64,000 nucleotides of DNA from Luidia sarsii. Its lineage: Eukaryota; Echinodermata; Asteroidea; Paxillosida; Luidiidae. The stretch covers positions 31,806,565 to 31,870,564 of the forward strand of contig OX465102.1 of assembly GCA_949987565.1 (NCBI GenBank), given 5' to 3'. The notes beneath the pieces are model-generated. The model did no database searches. It worked only from the letters and a program-made list of their open reading frames with translations, and was not told where the DNA came from. A program made the translations under genes and the position numbers. The stretch's first letter is position 1. Each line of letters begins with the position of its first letter. Of this stretch, positions 42,570-54,100 are shown in pieces.

Positions 42570-45500
42570 TCATCCACTGTTTCTGGTGAGGATTTGATCG
42601 ACAAGTTTTTTAACCACATAATTGCATTTTTCACTTTTGTACAATTTGTTCAAGAAATCACCAACAGTTGGATGATCTGTGTCATTGTTGCTGATGTAGG
42701 TAATGACATGATTAGCAATACTAAATTGCCTCCTAGTGCATTCATCAATATCAAACAACTTGGCCAAGCTGACATAGTTGAACAACCTCTGTGAATCAGT
42801 TTCAGCCAATTCAGGCTTCCCATATAAGAGGCGATCCAGGAGTTGGATGTCAGCTACGGACATGTCACCAAGGTAAACTGAACAGAAGATCAGAAAGGAA
42901 TTGAAAAGGAACAGCTTTAAGCAAGCAGCAACCGTATTATATAAAACTGATTGGGAAATTTTTAACAATCATGAAAACTGGCAAAGATAACCCTGCCCTT
43001 AGATGGTGACCTTCCCAAATATACAACAAGGTTTTGCTGGGATGGGGTGCCAGTCAGAAGCATTTGACCTTTAACCATTACCTTTTCTTAACCATGCTTC
43101 AGAATTAAAATCAATTAATTGAGTCTATGTATCGTAGAAATTCAATTGTGTGAGTTAAGAATTGAGGAAAAACAAAGAATGAATTTGACAAGATAATAGT
43201 AAACAATAGCCTGTTCATATAATTATGCATGTATATTTCCTCATTTTAATTTGACTGAAATACTCATTTTAATTTGACTGAAATAACACGCTTACCTTTG
43301 GAAGTAATCTCGATTGCCTTTTCCAGGTCTTTCTTGAATTCTTTTGCACTCTCACTGCATCCCTAAAAGATAAATTCACACAAATTCAATGAATTAAAGA
43401 AAAACAATTGATTGTCAGGTCCCAACATTAACAGTATTTACGCAAACTTTGTTTCAAAATTCTTTAATCCCTAACAGAAGTTAACTAGGCTGAGACATAT
43501 GCAACACTTCACTTCACCATGAATCAAGTAAATCTAATGCTACAGCCTGGTTGAAGAAAATTATGTCTTAAAGGGATAACACAACATTGGTCGAGGTCAA
43601 AGAATAGCATCCATACGTTGTCTGATCCAACATATGCATGAAATCACACACGTGAAAATTTCAGCTCAGTCTGCCAACCGTATATATTTCGCGAAAATGC
43701 AGTACTAAACATATTGATCAAAAAAATCATTTAAATCTAGGGGCTGAGACGTTTACAATTTCTTTACTCCTTTCTCCCAGAGTACATCATTTTAGACAGA
43801 AATATTTCAGTGCGAGGTTTCTATCATAAACATCTTCAAACTGTATAAGTTTCAGGTGATATAAAAAAAAGTTTCATGTAAATCTGTGAACATTTCTGTT
43901 TTTAAATCTTACCAATGTTGTGTAATAATATGGTAAATCATAATGCATGGATAGACAAGTAGACTTCATGCGCGAGTTTGCAGCTTTTTGACATGTAAGC
44001 CCCAATACCGGGTTTTCAAAATGGAAATATATTAAATCATGGCTGAAGTGTTTAAAGAATTCCTATCCTTACCACTTGAAGTGAATCAGGAGAATTGTCA
44101 GTTGCTGCTCTTTGATGAATCCCTTCTTGTATCTCATTTACATCAATTTCTATTCGTCCATGGGCCGTGTTGTTGTCACTGTCATTTTGGGATCCCTTGC
44201 CTTCTCCATCAGGTTCCTGATTCTCCATTCCTCCATGCACCACTCCATTCAGCATTCCATCATTAGGAATCGGGACAGTTTGTTGTTGTTCAGCTGTCTC
44301 AACCTGGTCCTCAGTCTTATCTAGGATACCAATGAAAGACAGAAGTGAATAGAGTGATGTCCTACACACAGGATTCATATAGTGGGTCAAACAATTACCC
44401 AGTATATTCTTTATCAAAACCGATGACATTGGTGAGGACCATTCAATTTGCATTAATCAATAAACACATTCCTGTTATATAAGCATTGTTAAATTGAAAC
44501 AATTCATAAGCATGGGGAATCCTTGTATTTTATCTAAAGACAATCAATATTTTACATTATCAATTTCTTTCTACTATGTGATGAACCTCACGCGTCTATC
44601 TAATTTACCTGTATCACTGGGTAGCATTTGTACACGTTCATCTTGGCTCTCTTGATGTTGTGCTGGATTGCTGCTAGCTGAATTATGACGCGGATCACTT
44701 GAATCCCAACCCAAGAGTTGCTTTAAGGAATAATATGGTAAATCATAATGCATGGGTAGACAAGTAGACTTCATGCGCGAGTTTGCAGCTTTTTGACATG
44801 TAAGCCCCAATACCGGGTTTTCAAAATGGAAATATATTAAATCATGGCTGAAGTGTTTAAAGAATTCCTATCCTTACCACTTGAAGTGAATCAGGTGAAT
44901 TGTCAGTTGCTGCTCTTTGATGAATCCCTTCTTGTATCTCATTTACATCAATTTCTATTCGTCCATGGGCCGTGTTGTTGTCACTGTCATTTTGGGATCC
45001 CTTGCCTTCTCCATCAGGTTCCTGATTCTTCATTCCTCCATGCACCACTCCATTCAGCATTCCATCTTTAGGAATCGGGACAGTTTGTTGTTGTTCAGCT
45101 CTCTCAACCTGGTCCTCAGTCTTACCTAGGATACCAATGAAAGACAGAAGTGAATAGAGTGATGTCCTACACACAGGATTCATATAGTGGGTCAAACAAT
45201 TACCCAGTATATTCTTTATCAAAACCAATGACATTGGTGAGGACCATTCAATTTGCATTAATCAATAAACACATTCCTGTTATATAAGCATTGTTAAATT
45301 GAAACAATTCATAAGCATGGGGAATCCTTGTATTTTATCTAAAGACAATCAATATTTTACATTATCAATTTCTTTCTACTTTGTGATGAACCTCACGCGT
45401 CTATCTAATTTACCTATATCACTGGGTAGCATTTTTACACGTTCATCTTGGCTCTCTTGATGTTGTGCTGGATTGCTGCTAGCTGAATTATCACGCTGAT

Positions 45501-48500
45501 CACTTGAACCCCAACCCAAGAGTTGTTTTATTTCGGAGCGTTTGAGACACCAAACTCCTACAAGAATTATCACAATCACTATGATCACTATGATCACTAT
45601 GAAGGCTATAATACCAGGATGAAGACCATCTGATTCCTGTGAACTCATCCCAACCCCTGCAGTGGTTGTTTCTGGTATCTCCTCATATGCAGTGGAGGGT
45701 GTTCGCAGACAATCTGGGTATTGATCTCTGTACTTTTCATCATTACAGCTCACACAGTGGTCGTCACCTTCATTATGACGAAAGTATCTATCAATGGACA
45801 ATACAGAACAAAAAATCACCTACATGGAACTTCAAACCTTGGTCTTTTAGCTCACGTTCATGTCAAAGAGTGAGACAATTTCAAGGTCGAAAATTAATTT
45901 GGCAAATTTGCATGGAAAAGGTGCCTAGGTATATCTCCTTTGGAACAACAATTTTGATACTTTTTTGTTTCGATTTTGGTATTTCAAGCTTGCATAATGT
46001 CAAATACTTGCTACTGAATACTTCATCTGGGGTGTTTAAGCTAGATGTTATCAAACATTTTCAAGTGTGTGAGCATTCTTTTCTCTTAGGCTCAGTCCAA
46101 ATCAAATTGATACATCACACTCAAATAATATTTTCTTGCGTAAAAATTGCATTACTAAGTAAACTCATAGTGGGGAACTAAGGATAAAAAACTTGCAATA
46201 AGTCAAAGAACATTTAAATTTAATGAAGTAACATACTTAAATAGAGGGTTCCCAAACCCCAAACACATTGGTGGAGTGACCTCTGACCCTTATCTTTTCT
46301 AGAGAAACCAAAGACAATTCAGGTTGTGCTGGATTCTTGACCTGATTGAATAGAGTTGCCTTTGTCGCCATGGTTATCATTAGTTGTGTTCCCGCGAGGA
46401 AATCATCGCAAAGTAGATCCCGTAATCGCAATATCATTCAAGAATCATTGTTTTTGTTTGCACATGTACGTACATGTATTAATATTCATGACTATACATT
46501 CTGTCACTCATGATTCCTGAGTTTTAATCCCCCCCCTACATAATACATATACCGTACTCACCCCATCTTGCATGGGCCACATTTACGATCTGTAATGCTT
46601 GTACAGAGAATAGGGTCCTCCATAGTGTTATCACAGGTGCGACATGGCAAGCATGTTTTCTCATCATGCAGGGCAGAGAAAGAACCACTCTTACATGCCT
46701 GGCATTTGGCATTTATTCCCAAGCCATCACCACATATCTGTTGAAAAAAATATAACGATCTGCTAAAAATTGACGTTCATGCTTCATCAGGGTTGGTTTT
46801 ATTTTACAGGCAGCTTAATTGGGTGGGATATAAACCTGCGACTCCTCTTTCACAGGGCAGACATCTTCACTACTGAACCATGTCCTGGTCGGGGTCATGT
46901 GGTGGGTTTGAATCTGTATGGCGGTGGCTAACAGTAACATGTTCCTCAAAATTTAGTGGGCCTGGAGCCACCTGACGTTTTGATCTGAGCAGGACCTTTC
47001 TCAAAAGCAGAGAAAGGTCCTGCTAGGATCGAAATGTCAGGCCCACTAAATTTTGAAATTTGCATTTTGGTAATTTTAGTCAGTAAGAAGTTTGCAACAT
47101 TTTTGTACATCACTTTAAGTAAACACGTTTCCTTATAATAATAAAAAAAAAATGGCAAACAGAAATTGAACCCGAGACCTCTGGATTAACTTAACAGTGC
47201 TCTTCCATCTGAGCCATCCAGCCGTTAGAGGGTGGCCTCCCAAATAGTCAACTAGTCTTTGGCAGGTTGGGGACACCAGTCAGAAGCGATTCAAGCATTA
47301 ACCGCCATATATCTCTAGGGATCACACCCCTGCTTTCATTCAAATGTAAACAAGTAATTGTTGTAAACCTGGCTAAGGCAGCTCGGGGATCACACAAAGT
47401 GGATGCAGCTTTTTAAATTCAAGTCAAACAAACCAAGGAAAAACTGACTGGGAAATTTTGAACAATTTGAACAATTGGCAAAGAAAACTTTGACTGGACC
47501 TGGACTGGTTTGTTTGACATTTCATTATGGTTAGTATATGATTTTGCATTGAGGAGGATGCAATTCAAAAAGAGTTTTGCCATCATTTTTGTACTCAACA
47601 TATTATCATTAGCAATGAACAGTGCATTGCCAAATTGCTTGTAAATTCAAAACACCAAGCTAGAGACACAGCATTGCCACCACCTTCCACATTTGTCAAA
47701 CTGTTCTGTCAGGTGGTTGCTCAACTCAGTGAGACACGGCATTGCCACCACCTTCTACATTTGTCCGCCTATTCTGTCAGGTGGTTGCTCACCTCAGTGA
47801 GACAAGGCATTGCCACCACCTTCTACATTTGTCCGTCTGTTCTGTCAGGTGGTTGCTCACCTCAGTGAAACACGGCACTGCCACTACCTTCTACATTTGT
47901 CCGTCTGTTCTGTCAGGTGGTTGCTCACCTCAGTGAGACAAGGCATTGCCACCACCCTCTACATTTGTCTGTCTTTACTGTTAGGTGGTTGCTCACCTCA
48001 GTGAAACACGGCACTGCCACTACCTTCTACATTTGTCCGTCTGTTCTGTCAGGTGGTTGCTCACCTCAGTGAGACAAGGCATTGCCACCACCCTCTACAT
48101 TTGTCTGTCTTTACTGTTAGGTGGTTGCTCACCTCAGTGAGACACGGCACTGCCAACACCTTCTACATTTGTCCGTCTGTTCTGTCAGGTGGTTGCTCAC
48201 AACAAGACAAGATATTACAAGAAAAAGGAAAACAAAAACATCCAATACACAACAAAATATGCTATGGCTGACCTCAGATAACCCCAATCCTTGGATGCAT
48301 TTTGGGCAAGGCTGGCACATGTTGTCTGATGCGTTGAAATACATGGGAGTTCCATCACTAACATTTGGGCACGATAAGATTTGGGCACTATCCGCAGGCT
48401 GGAAAAATAATGATGATTTAAGAACATTAAGGAGTTATTGCCATTAGAGGTCAAACATTTAAGATGGCAGTATCTAAGCAATAATTGCCACAAGCTTTGA

Positions 48501-49732
48501 AAAAAGATCTTGCTAGGATCAAAACCTCATGGAATGTACACTTATGAGGTTTGCTTATTTTTGGTCATTGATAATTCTGACAATTTGGCATTACACATGT
48601 AGGCTTAAGTGGAACGTCGCTATAACAAGCGCCAATATACCAAACATTCGGCCATGGGTAGGCAGTCTGCTGGGTGCTGTGGTAGGGACAGGTTGAGGAC
48701 TGAGCAAGTTCCACCTGGGTGTGGGAGAAGCCTTAATCTTAATGCTTTTGAGTTTTGGATTAACCCAGTAAGTGAGTTATGGTGCTTATACCATAAGCTA
48801 CCCCTTGTCCCTGTGACCATTACTGAGCCATGCCCTTTAAGCTAGTGCCCACATATCATGCATGCTTGAACTGCTAACTAATTAAATCTTGCCCCTACAA
48901 TTAATAGTAATTAATCAAGTAATAAATACATGTAACAACTAGTCCAAATAATATTGGCCCCTAAGTACGTGTAGATTAAATTGTCTTTAATAAACCAAAT
49001 GCCACAACCTGAAAGCACCAAAAACCATTTTGTGTAAAAATTATTGCATTCGCACTGTGTCCCCAGTAATGAGTGTACATACTACTAGTACCAGTAAGTA
49101 CTACTATAGTATTATTATTACTAGTTCTACTAGTACTAGGTACTAGTTAGTACTTGTTATTTACACATCATTAGTCCCACTTACTGGGCCGCTAGGAGCT
49201 CCCCTTAAACGAATTTTGAGATTATCTGTCGCACAAGCTAGTGCGACAGATAATCTCAAAACTCGTTCAAGGGGAGCTCCTAGCGGCCCAGTAAGTGGGA
49301 TTAACACATCATACAATCTATCTGGTTATGGTCAAATATTGTAGTGTACGTTATGTATAAATCATAATTTTTGTAATTTCATAATCAACGTAATTAGTAA
49401 AGAACAAAACTACATCATACATGTATGCATGTATTGATATACATATGTACACTTAGTTGCGGTAACCCTAACCCTCATCCTCCCGGAGGATGAGGGTTAC
49501 GGTTACCGCAACTAATGTACACTGTACATACCTTGATAAGTTGGAACAGTAAGAACAGTACAGCAAACCGAAGTACCTGTACATTCAAAGCATACTTCCA
49601 TCCTTTAAAGGCGTTTGTCAAGCTTGAACTTTTTGTAGCAGGCCAGGGGGACATGTACATGGGAATGGCCATGCCCACTGGCACTGACTTCAGAAATTCA
49701 AACATTGACTGAAATAATTCTCCTAAACCCAT
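42570..49732 (-). CDS. TNF-receptor-superfamily member with C-terminal death-like domain
   Basis: Coding exons: 49532-49732, 48273-48398, 46562-46737, 45414-45787, 44878-45125, 43296-43362, 42570-42877 (499 aa, phases consistent). Exon 1 holds an N-terminal stretch ending in a hydrophobic signal-like segment (LRFAVLFLLFQLIK). Exons 2-4 give cysteine-rich TNFR repeats: CQPCPKC; CQACKSGSFS with TCLPCRTC and CTSITDRKCGPC; HCVSC. Then a single TM of about 22 Ile/Val-rich residues, a Q/S/N-rich cytoplasmic linker, and a helical C-terminal domain with the death-domain order: LAKLFDI, a helix ending YIS, then TVGDFLNKL and VVKKL. It should bind a TNF-type ligand and signal through death-domain adaptors. 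Exon 2's donor (GTCAGC) is weak. An alternative partial exon 4/5 pair exists (44609-44720, 44073-44320). EDAR-, NGFR- or other class is not resolved. Confidence 0.85.
43926..45525. repeat. 805-bp tandem duplication spanning receptor exons 4 (end) and 5
   Basis: Copy b (43926-44720) matches copy a (44731-45525) at an offset of 805 bp, with a ~10-bp junction. Each contains the last 112 bp of exon 4, the intron, all of exon 5 and about 140 bp of the next intron. Splice sites of exon 5 are intact in both (GT donor, AG acceptor). The junction supplies a new AG ('ttccttaaag') directly before the duplicated exon 4 end at 44720. Confidence 0.93.
46945..47118. mobile_element. foldback hammerhead-like element in receptor intron 2
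   Basis: Inverted modules ('acgttttgatctgagcagg' and 'cctgctaggatcgaaatg') plus the full right-hand family end 'gtcagtaagaagtttgc'. Flanks 'gtaacatgttcct' and 'gtaaacacgtttcct' look like a decayed target duplication. Confidence 0.7.
47150..47230 (-). mobile_element. tRNA-derived SINE head
   Basis: On the minus strand 'ggatggctcagatggaagag' (A-box type) is followed by 'gaggtctcgggttcaattt' (B-box type) at tRNA spacing. A further diverged candidate lies at about 46810-46890. Both are in receptor intron 2. Confidence 0.5.
47640..48205. repeat. 68-bp minisatellite, about 8 copies
   Basis: The unit runs 'attgccaccaccttctac' + 'atttgtccgtctgttctgtc' + 'aggtggttgctcacctcagtg' + 'agacacggc'. Two variant units alternate from about 47880, giving a 136-bp higher-order period. 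It lies in receptor intron 2, about 70 bp from exon 2's donor side. The overlapping open frames here are shadows of the repeat. Confidence 0.9.
49173..49301. mobile_element. short palindromic MITE, family 1
   Basis: Near-perfect inverted halves: AGTCCCACTTACTGGGCC at the left and GGCCCAGTAAGTGGGATT at the right, meeting around 'cacaagctagtgcg'. Flanking TTA/TTA suggests a TA-type target. The same ends bound 50581-51049. Confidence 0.8.
49454..49514. repeat. 61-bp palindrome with CCCTAA motifs
   Basis: 'tagttgcggtaaccctaac' and 'cctcatcc' are mirrored by 'ggatgagg' and 'gttacggttaccgcaacta' around a short centre. It begins 18 bp past the donor of receptor exon 1, inside intron 1, so a long hairpin could form next to the 5' splice site. 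Confidence 0.75.
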
Positions 49733-50299
49733 TTTAATGCCAAGAAGTTAAGACAGGAACTTGACAATGACAGCGAATTAAGCGAAAGGTTCTACAATGA
49801 TTTAGTTCAACACATTGACACGGCAGAAATACCACATTAATTAAACACCAGACACTGGCAAGTAGCAGTAGCAGTAGCACTAGCACTGCACCAGCATTAC
49901 AATAATTAACACTAACAGTCTAGAATGCAGTCCACTGCGACAAGACATTGCGAAAGCATAATGCTTTTTATTGGGTTTTCCCCTTTCGTCACCCCCAAAC
50001 AAAATGGTGCCACCGCTGATGGCGCTATTAAAAATACATGTACTCCGTAAAAACAATTCGTCCGGGGAATTCCCCGTACATGCACATGACGACGATACGG
50101 CCATCATCCCATACCAACGTTGAGTACTTTAGTTTTAAAAACTTGAACCCTCAAGTCGTGAAAAAGGTGTGGGGTAAGCATGCTGAAATTTAGCCATAGG
50201 GCTAGACTGTAACTTACCCTTTGTAGGTAGACCAATATCTCTTCCGTGTTGGAGAAATTTGATACTGTTATTTTCGGCATTTCGTTGCTGTATTCACCA

Positions 50300-50520
50300 T
50301 TTGACTAGTCCGAGTAACTTGGACCAGACAAGTCACCCTTTTTTATCGAAATTTGAAATTTGGAGGGTCGGGTGACTGTAGTCCAAGTAACTTGGACCCT
50401 CAACTGGCTCAAGTCACCCTTTTTTGTATAGAAATTTGAAATTTGGAGGGTCGGGTGACTGCCTTCCAAACTTCAAAGGGTGAATTGTCGGGTCCAAGTT
50501 TAAGTTATTCGGACTAGCTA
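50300..50520. repeat. dispersed repeat with internal duplication
   Basis: 'gtccgagtaacttggacc' and 'agtcacccttttttat' appear, followed by 'gaaatttgaaatttggaggg' twice in tandem. It is related to 5360-5490. It lies between the head-to-head receptor and adaptor genes. Confidence 0.55.
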
Positions 50521-50580
50521 AGGAGTAAAAAGGGCTAAAGTTACTGTAGCTATATACTCAGAGTACTACGTATTTGACCT

Positions 50581-51049
50581 AGTCCCACTTACTGGGCCGC
50601 TAGGAGCTCCTCTGAAACGATTTGTGTGTTGATCTGTCGCACTAGCGTCCCAAAACAAACAATTTTCAGCAGATGGCCTAATAAAAGTGCCCGAAATCGC
50701 GTCAAAAGATTCAATATAGCACATGACGGATTCTACACATGTCAAGACGAACAAGTGGTATTTCAGTGGTACTTACGATTAATTTTTGGATTGCAATTCC
50801 AACAACGTGTCTCCTATGTCGGCATCGGACATGTTTAGCTGTTCAAAACGCAATATATGTTTGTACACCGTGTACACGATGTAAAATCTCATCATGCGCT
50901 TTAGCAATGAGCCCACATACAAACCATAATATTACACGAAGACTGGGTACTAGACGTTGAGAGTGTCTGTTTCGCGATGGGATGCTAGTGCGACAGACCA
51001 ACACATAAATTGTTTCAGAGGAGATCCTAGCGGCCCAGAAAGTGGGACT
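50581..51049. mobile_element. MITE family 1, longer member
   Basis: It has the same ends as 49173-49301 (AGTCCCACTTACTGGGCC left, AGTGGGACT right), with inner arms 'gatctgtcgcactagcg' and 'gctagtgcgacagacc' and about 330 bp of interior. The interior has no recognised transposase. Its right end lies 150 bp before the start of the death-domain gene. Confidence 0.8.
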
Positions 51050-51199
51050 ATATTTGACCATGATTTGACAAATCATATATAGCAAGGAATTTCAGTATTT
51101 TGTTGACATTGTTACTTGAAATATTTTTTGGAAAATGAATACATTGAATGCGTGGCTAATCATAACCTGAAACTACTTTATTGCAGCGAACAAACCAAA

Positions 51200-54100
51200 A
51201 TGGCTTCATCAACATCTCCAGATAATATAGCTGTGTCCCTTAGACCAGCTAGAGTACTAGTAAGTATAGTTTCACTTTGAATCTATATCAGTATATGGAT
51301 ACATTGGACTGTAAATAATTATAATCCCCTTATCGGACGTTTTTCTAGTCCGCATGGATCATGCCATCTTCTTGCTTTGTCAGGGTTAAATTATACAAAT
51401 AGCTTAATTGAAATTTCAGGCAGAGTCCTTCTTAAACATCTTAGACTTAAAAGTTAGAGGTGATCCTGGTTCCCCTCTGAACATTTAAAAAAAAAATGAA
51501 TTTCCAACGGTTGTTTTAAAACCACTTTTGGATGCTTACCACTTAAAGCCCCTACACACCATTTGCACAAATCCAACATGGTCCATTCGCAATAACTGAC
51601 CAGTGACAACTGTTTTCCGGTAAATTAAATGCATGGTGATGCTATTGAAAATTCTGCTAGGTGCATTTTATGAATTATGATCCTAGAAGTAGAAGCTGAC
51701 ACAGTGATGAAAAAATGAGCCAGTTGTTCACAATTTTCGTGCGACATGTAGGTTGAAAATAGTTTTAAATGCATGCATCATAGATGTATCATGATGTTTT
51801 GCGTCGAGGAGAATGTAATTCAATGAGGTTTTGCCCTTGCTTGACGTGGTAAACACTGAATGCTCATTGCTTTGCCTGGTGCCTGATAAAATATCTCAGG
51901 CAGCTCGGGCAGGATTCAAACCCGCGACTCCCGAATTCTAGTACAGACGTCTTAAGACGTCTTAAGCAGGTACGGATGTCTTAAGATGTCTTAAGACGTC
52001 TGTACTAGAATTTGGGAGTCGCGGGTTCGAATCCCGTCCGAGCTGCCTGAAATATTTTATCAGGCACCTGGCAAAGCACTGAGCATTCACTGTTTATCAC
52101 GTCGAGCAAGGGCAAAACCTCAGTGAATTAAATACATGCATGTATTTCCAAATCACCTTAGTAGTTTCTGACTGATATAGAAGGACCCTGATATAGAAGG
52201 ACTGCAAAGTATTCTGCAGTGATATTAGTCTTTATTGTCTGGTGCTTGTCACTTTGCAGTTTTTCTATTTCAACATTCATTTCATATTTCCTGTCTTGTT
52301 AAGTCTCCAAATAAGTATGTACCCATGATTTTTCTTAGCAACGAGTTTATTTGTGTTTTCTTTTCTTTTTTTGTCATCTAGGAAAACAGTGGAGCTTCTG
52401 AGTTTCAGACCTTATTTTGCCAGGCAGTTGAAAAAAGTAAAGGTGTGTGGTGTTGATAACTCCTGTTTACTTTAGCTGAGCTGCATGGGCATTTTTTACC
52501 GGCTGAACCTTGCTCAGGTAGAATTCCTTGGACACTTTACCCCAGATGAAAGTGCAAGGCAGACAGTGTGTTGGGTAAAAGTGGCTTGGTAAAGTGTACA
52601 TCCTGTCCCCTATTGATCATGCAAGACCTCATGCAGCCATAGGATGGGACACAACGTATGCCTCCTGTATCATGCATGTGGTGTGCAGCAAGAAAATTGC
52701 AAGCAGACGTTCTATGGTCACAATCATAGCAAATATTTAAAAATAAAAGCCTCCCCATGAGCAATGGAATTGACAGCTGGGTTAAATCTCCTAGCGTCAC
52801 GGGCACATTTACATTAAGAGTCAAACGTCCCTGTGCGGATTTCAGTTAAATTTGCCCATTTTTCATTTGCCCATTGGCTTTGTAAAAAAGTCCAATGCGA
52901 ACGCGGCTCTTGTCACTCTTACTTTGAGAAACTTCCTGCTATGATCGAAACGTCAGGCACCCCTTATGTGTAACTATTTTGCAAAGAGATAATTTAGGCA
53001 GGATAGACAAACTTGAAAGACAAAGGAATGATTATAATTTTTACTACTGTGAAATCGTTTAAACCCACCACATACCAGGTTTCTAAATGTCCCAAGTTTA
53101 ACAATAAATTATGAGTCATGTATTGACATTATGAACAGAAACATTTGCACATGGAGTTAATTTCACAGTGTGAAGCAACCACTATTTACACCAAAACTCT
53201 GTCCACTGTGTACTCATTTATTTTAAATAGTAATTTTTCCAGTTGGTTTGGATGCACTTCATTCTCAACACAAGTAGCTGAACGACAGCTGATTCTGTCT
53301 ATTTAGATGTCTTCATAATATCAGCCTAATATTGAGTTGAAACTATTGAGTTGAAATGATGAGCTGCTGACTTTAGGCTATAGCTGCTTGGATAAGCACG
53401 TACAGTACTTGTTTGACTTAAATTTAATGGGGGTATAGCATTATTTAATGACATGCCCACTTGTACTGTACTTATACACATGATGATCTATGGCTGACTG
53501 TGGTGCCTCCTGTTATACACAACCAAAACCATTGCATGACCTAGAACCATCTCAATGGACAACAGGGTAAGATGTCTGCACTAGTAGTGAGTAGGTTTAA
53601 GACCCCTCTGTGCTGCCTGTGGTATCCACAAGTAGATAATTGGCAAAGCACATACATGTATTTATAAAATGCACACCTGTAAAGTGTAAACCCACTTTGA
53701 TTTAATTCAATGAGGGTTCGGCCTAGTACTGTGTAGTCATTGCTTTACTTGATTGCCTACTGAACAAAAATACAGGCCATGGGGATTCGAACCCACAACT
53801 CCTACTTCCTAGTGCAGATTTCTTAACCACTTGACCACCGAGCTGGTCTAGGTCGTGAGATGGATACGGTATCTGTATATCAGCAGTGACCACATTGTAT
53901 CGTAGATATGAATTATTATAAATTTTGCATTGAGGAAAATGTAATTCTATCGGAATGTGCCCTACTTGATTTAGTACTAGCAGGCACTGTGTTCCCTGTG
54001 CTTAACTCTCTTTGAATTGCATTCCCATGATACACCCATCATAATATTTGAATGATTAAACTTTGGTGAGGTTTTTTTATGGTAAATCCTGTGAAACCCC

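Noticed and set aside
45639..46181. 180-codon plus-strand open frame
   Set aside because: Antisense to receptor exon 4 and its flanking intron; no motif.
47635..48447. Several overlapping 60-108-codon plus-strand open frames with 'LHLSVCSVRWLL' repeats
   Set aside because: Shadows of the 68-bp minisatellite inside receptor intron 2.
51910..52060. Possible tRNA gene at the GGTTCGAATCC box
   Set aside because: No matching acceptor stem or anticodon arm; it is part of an inverted SINE pair.
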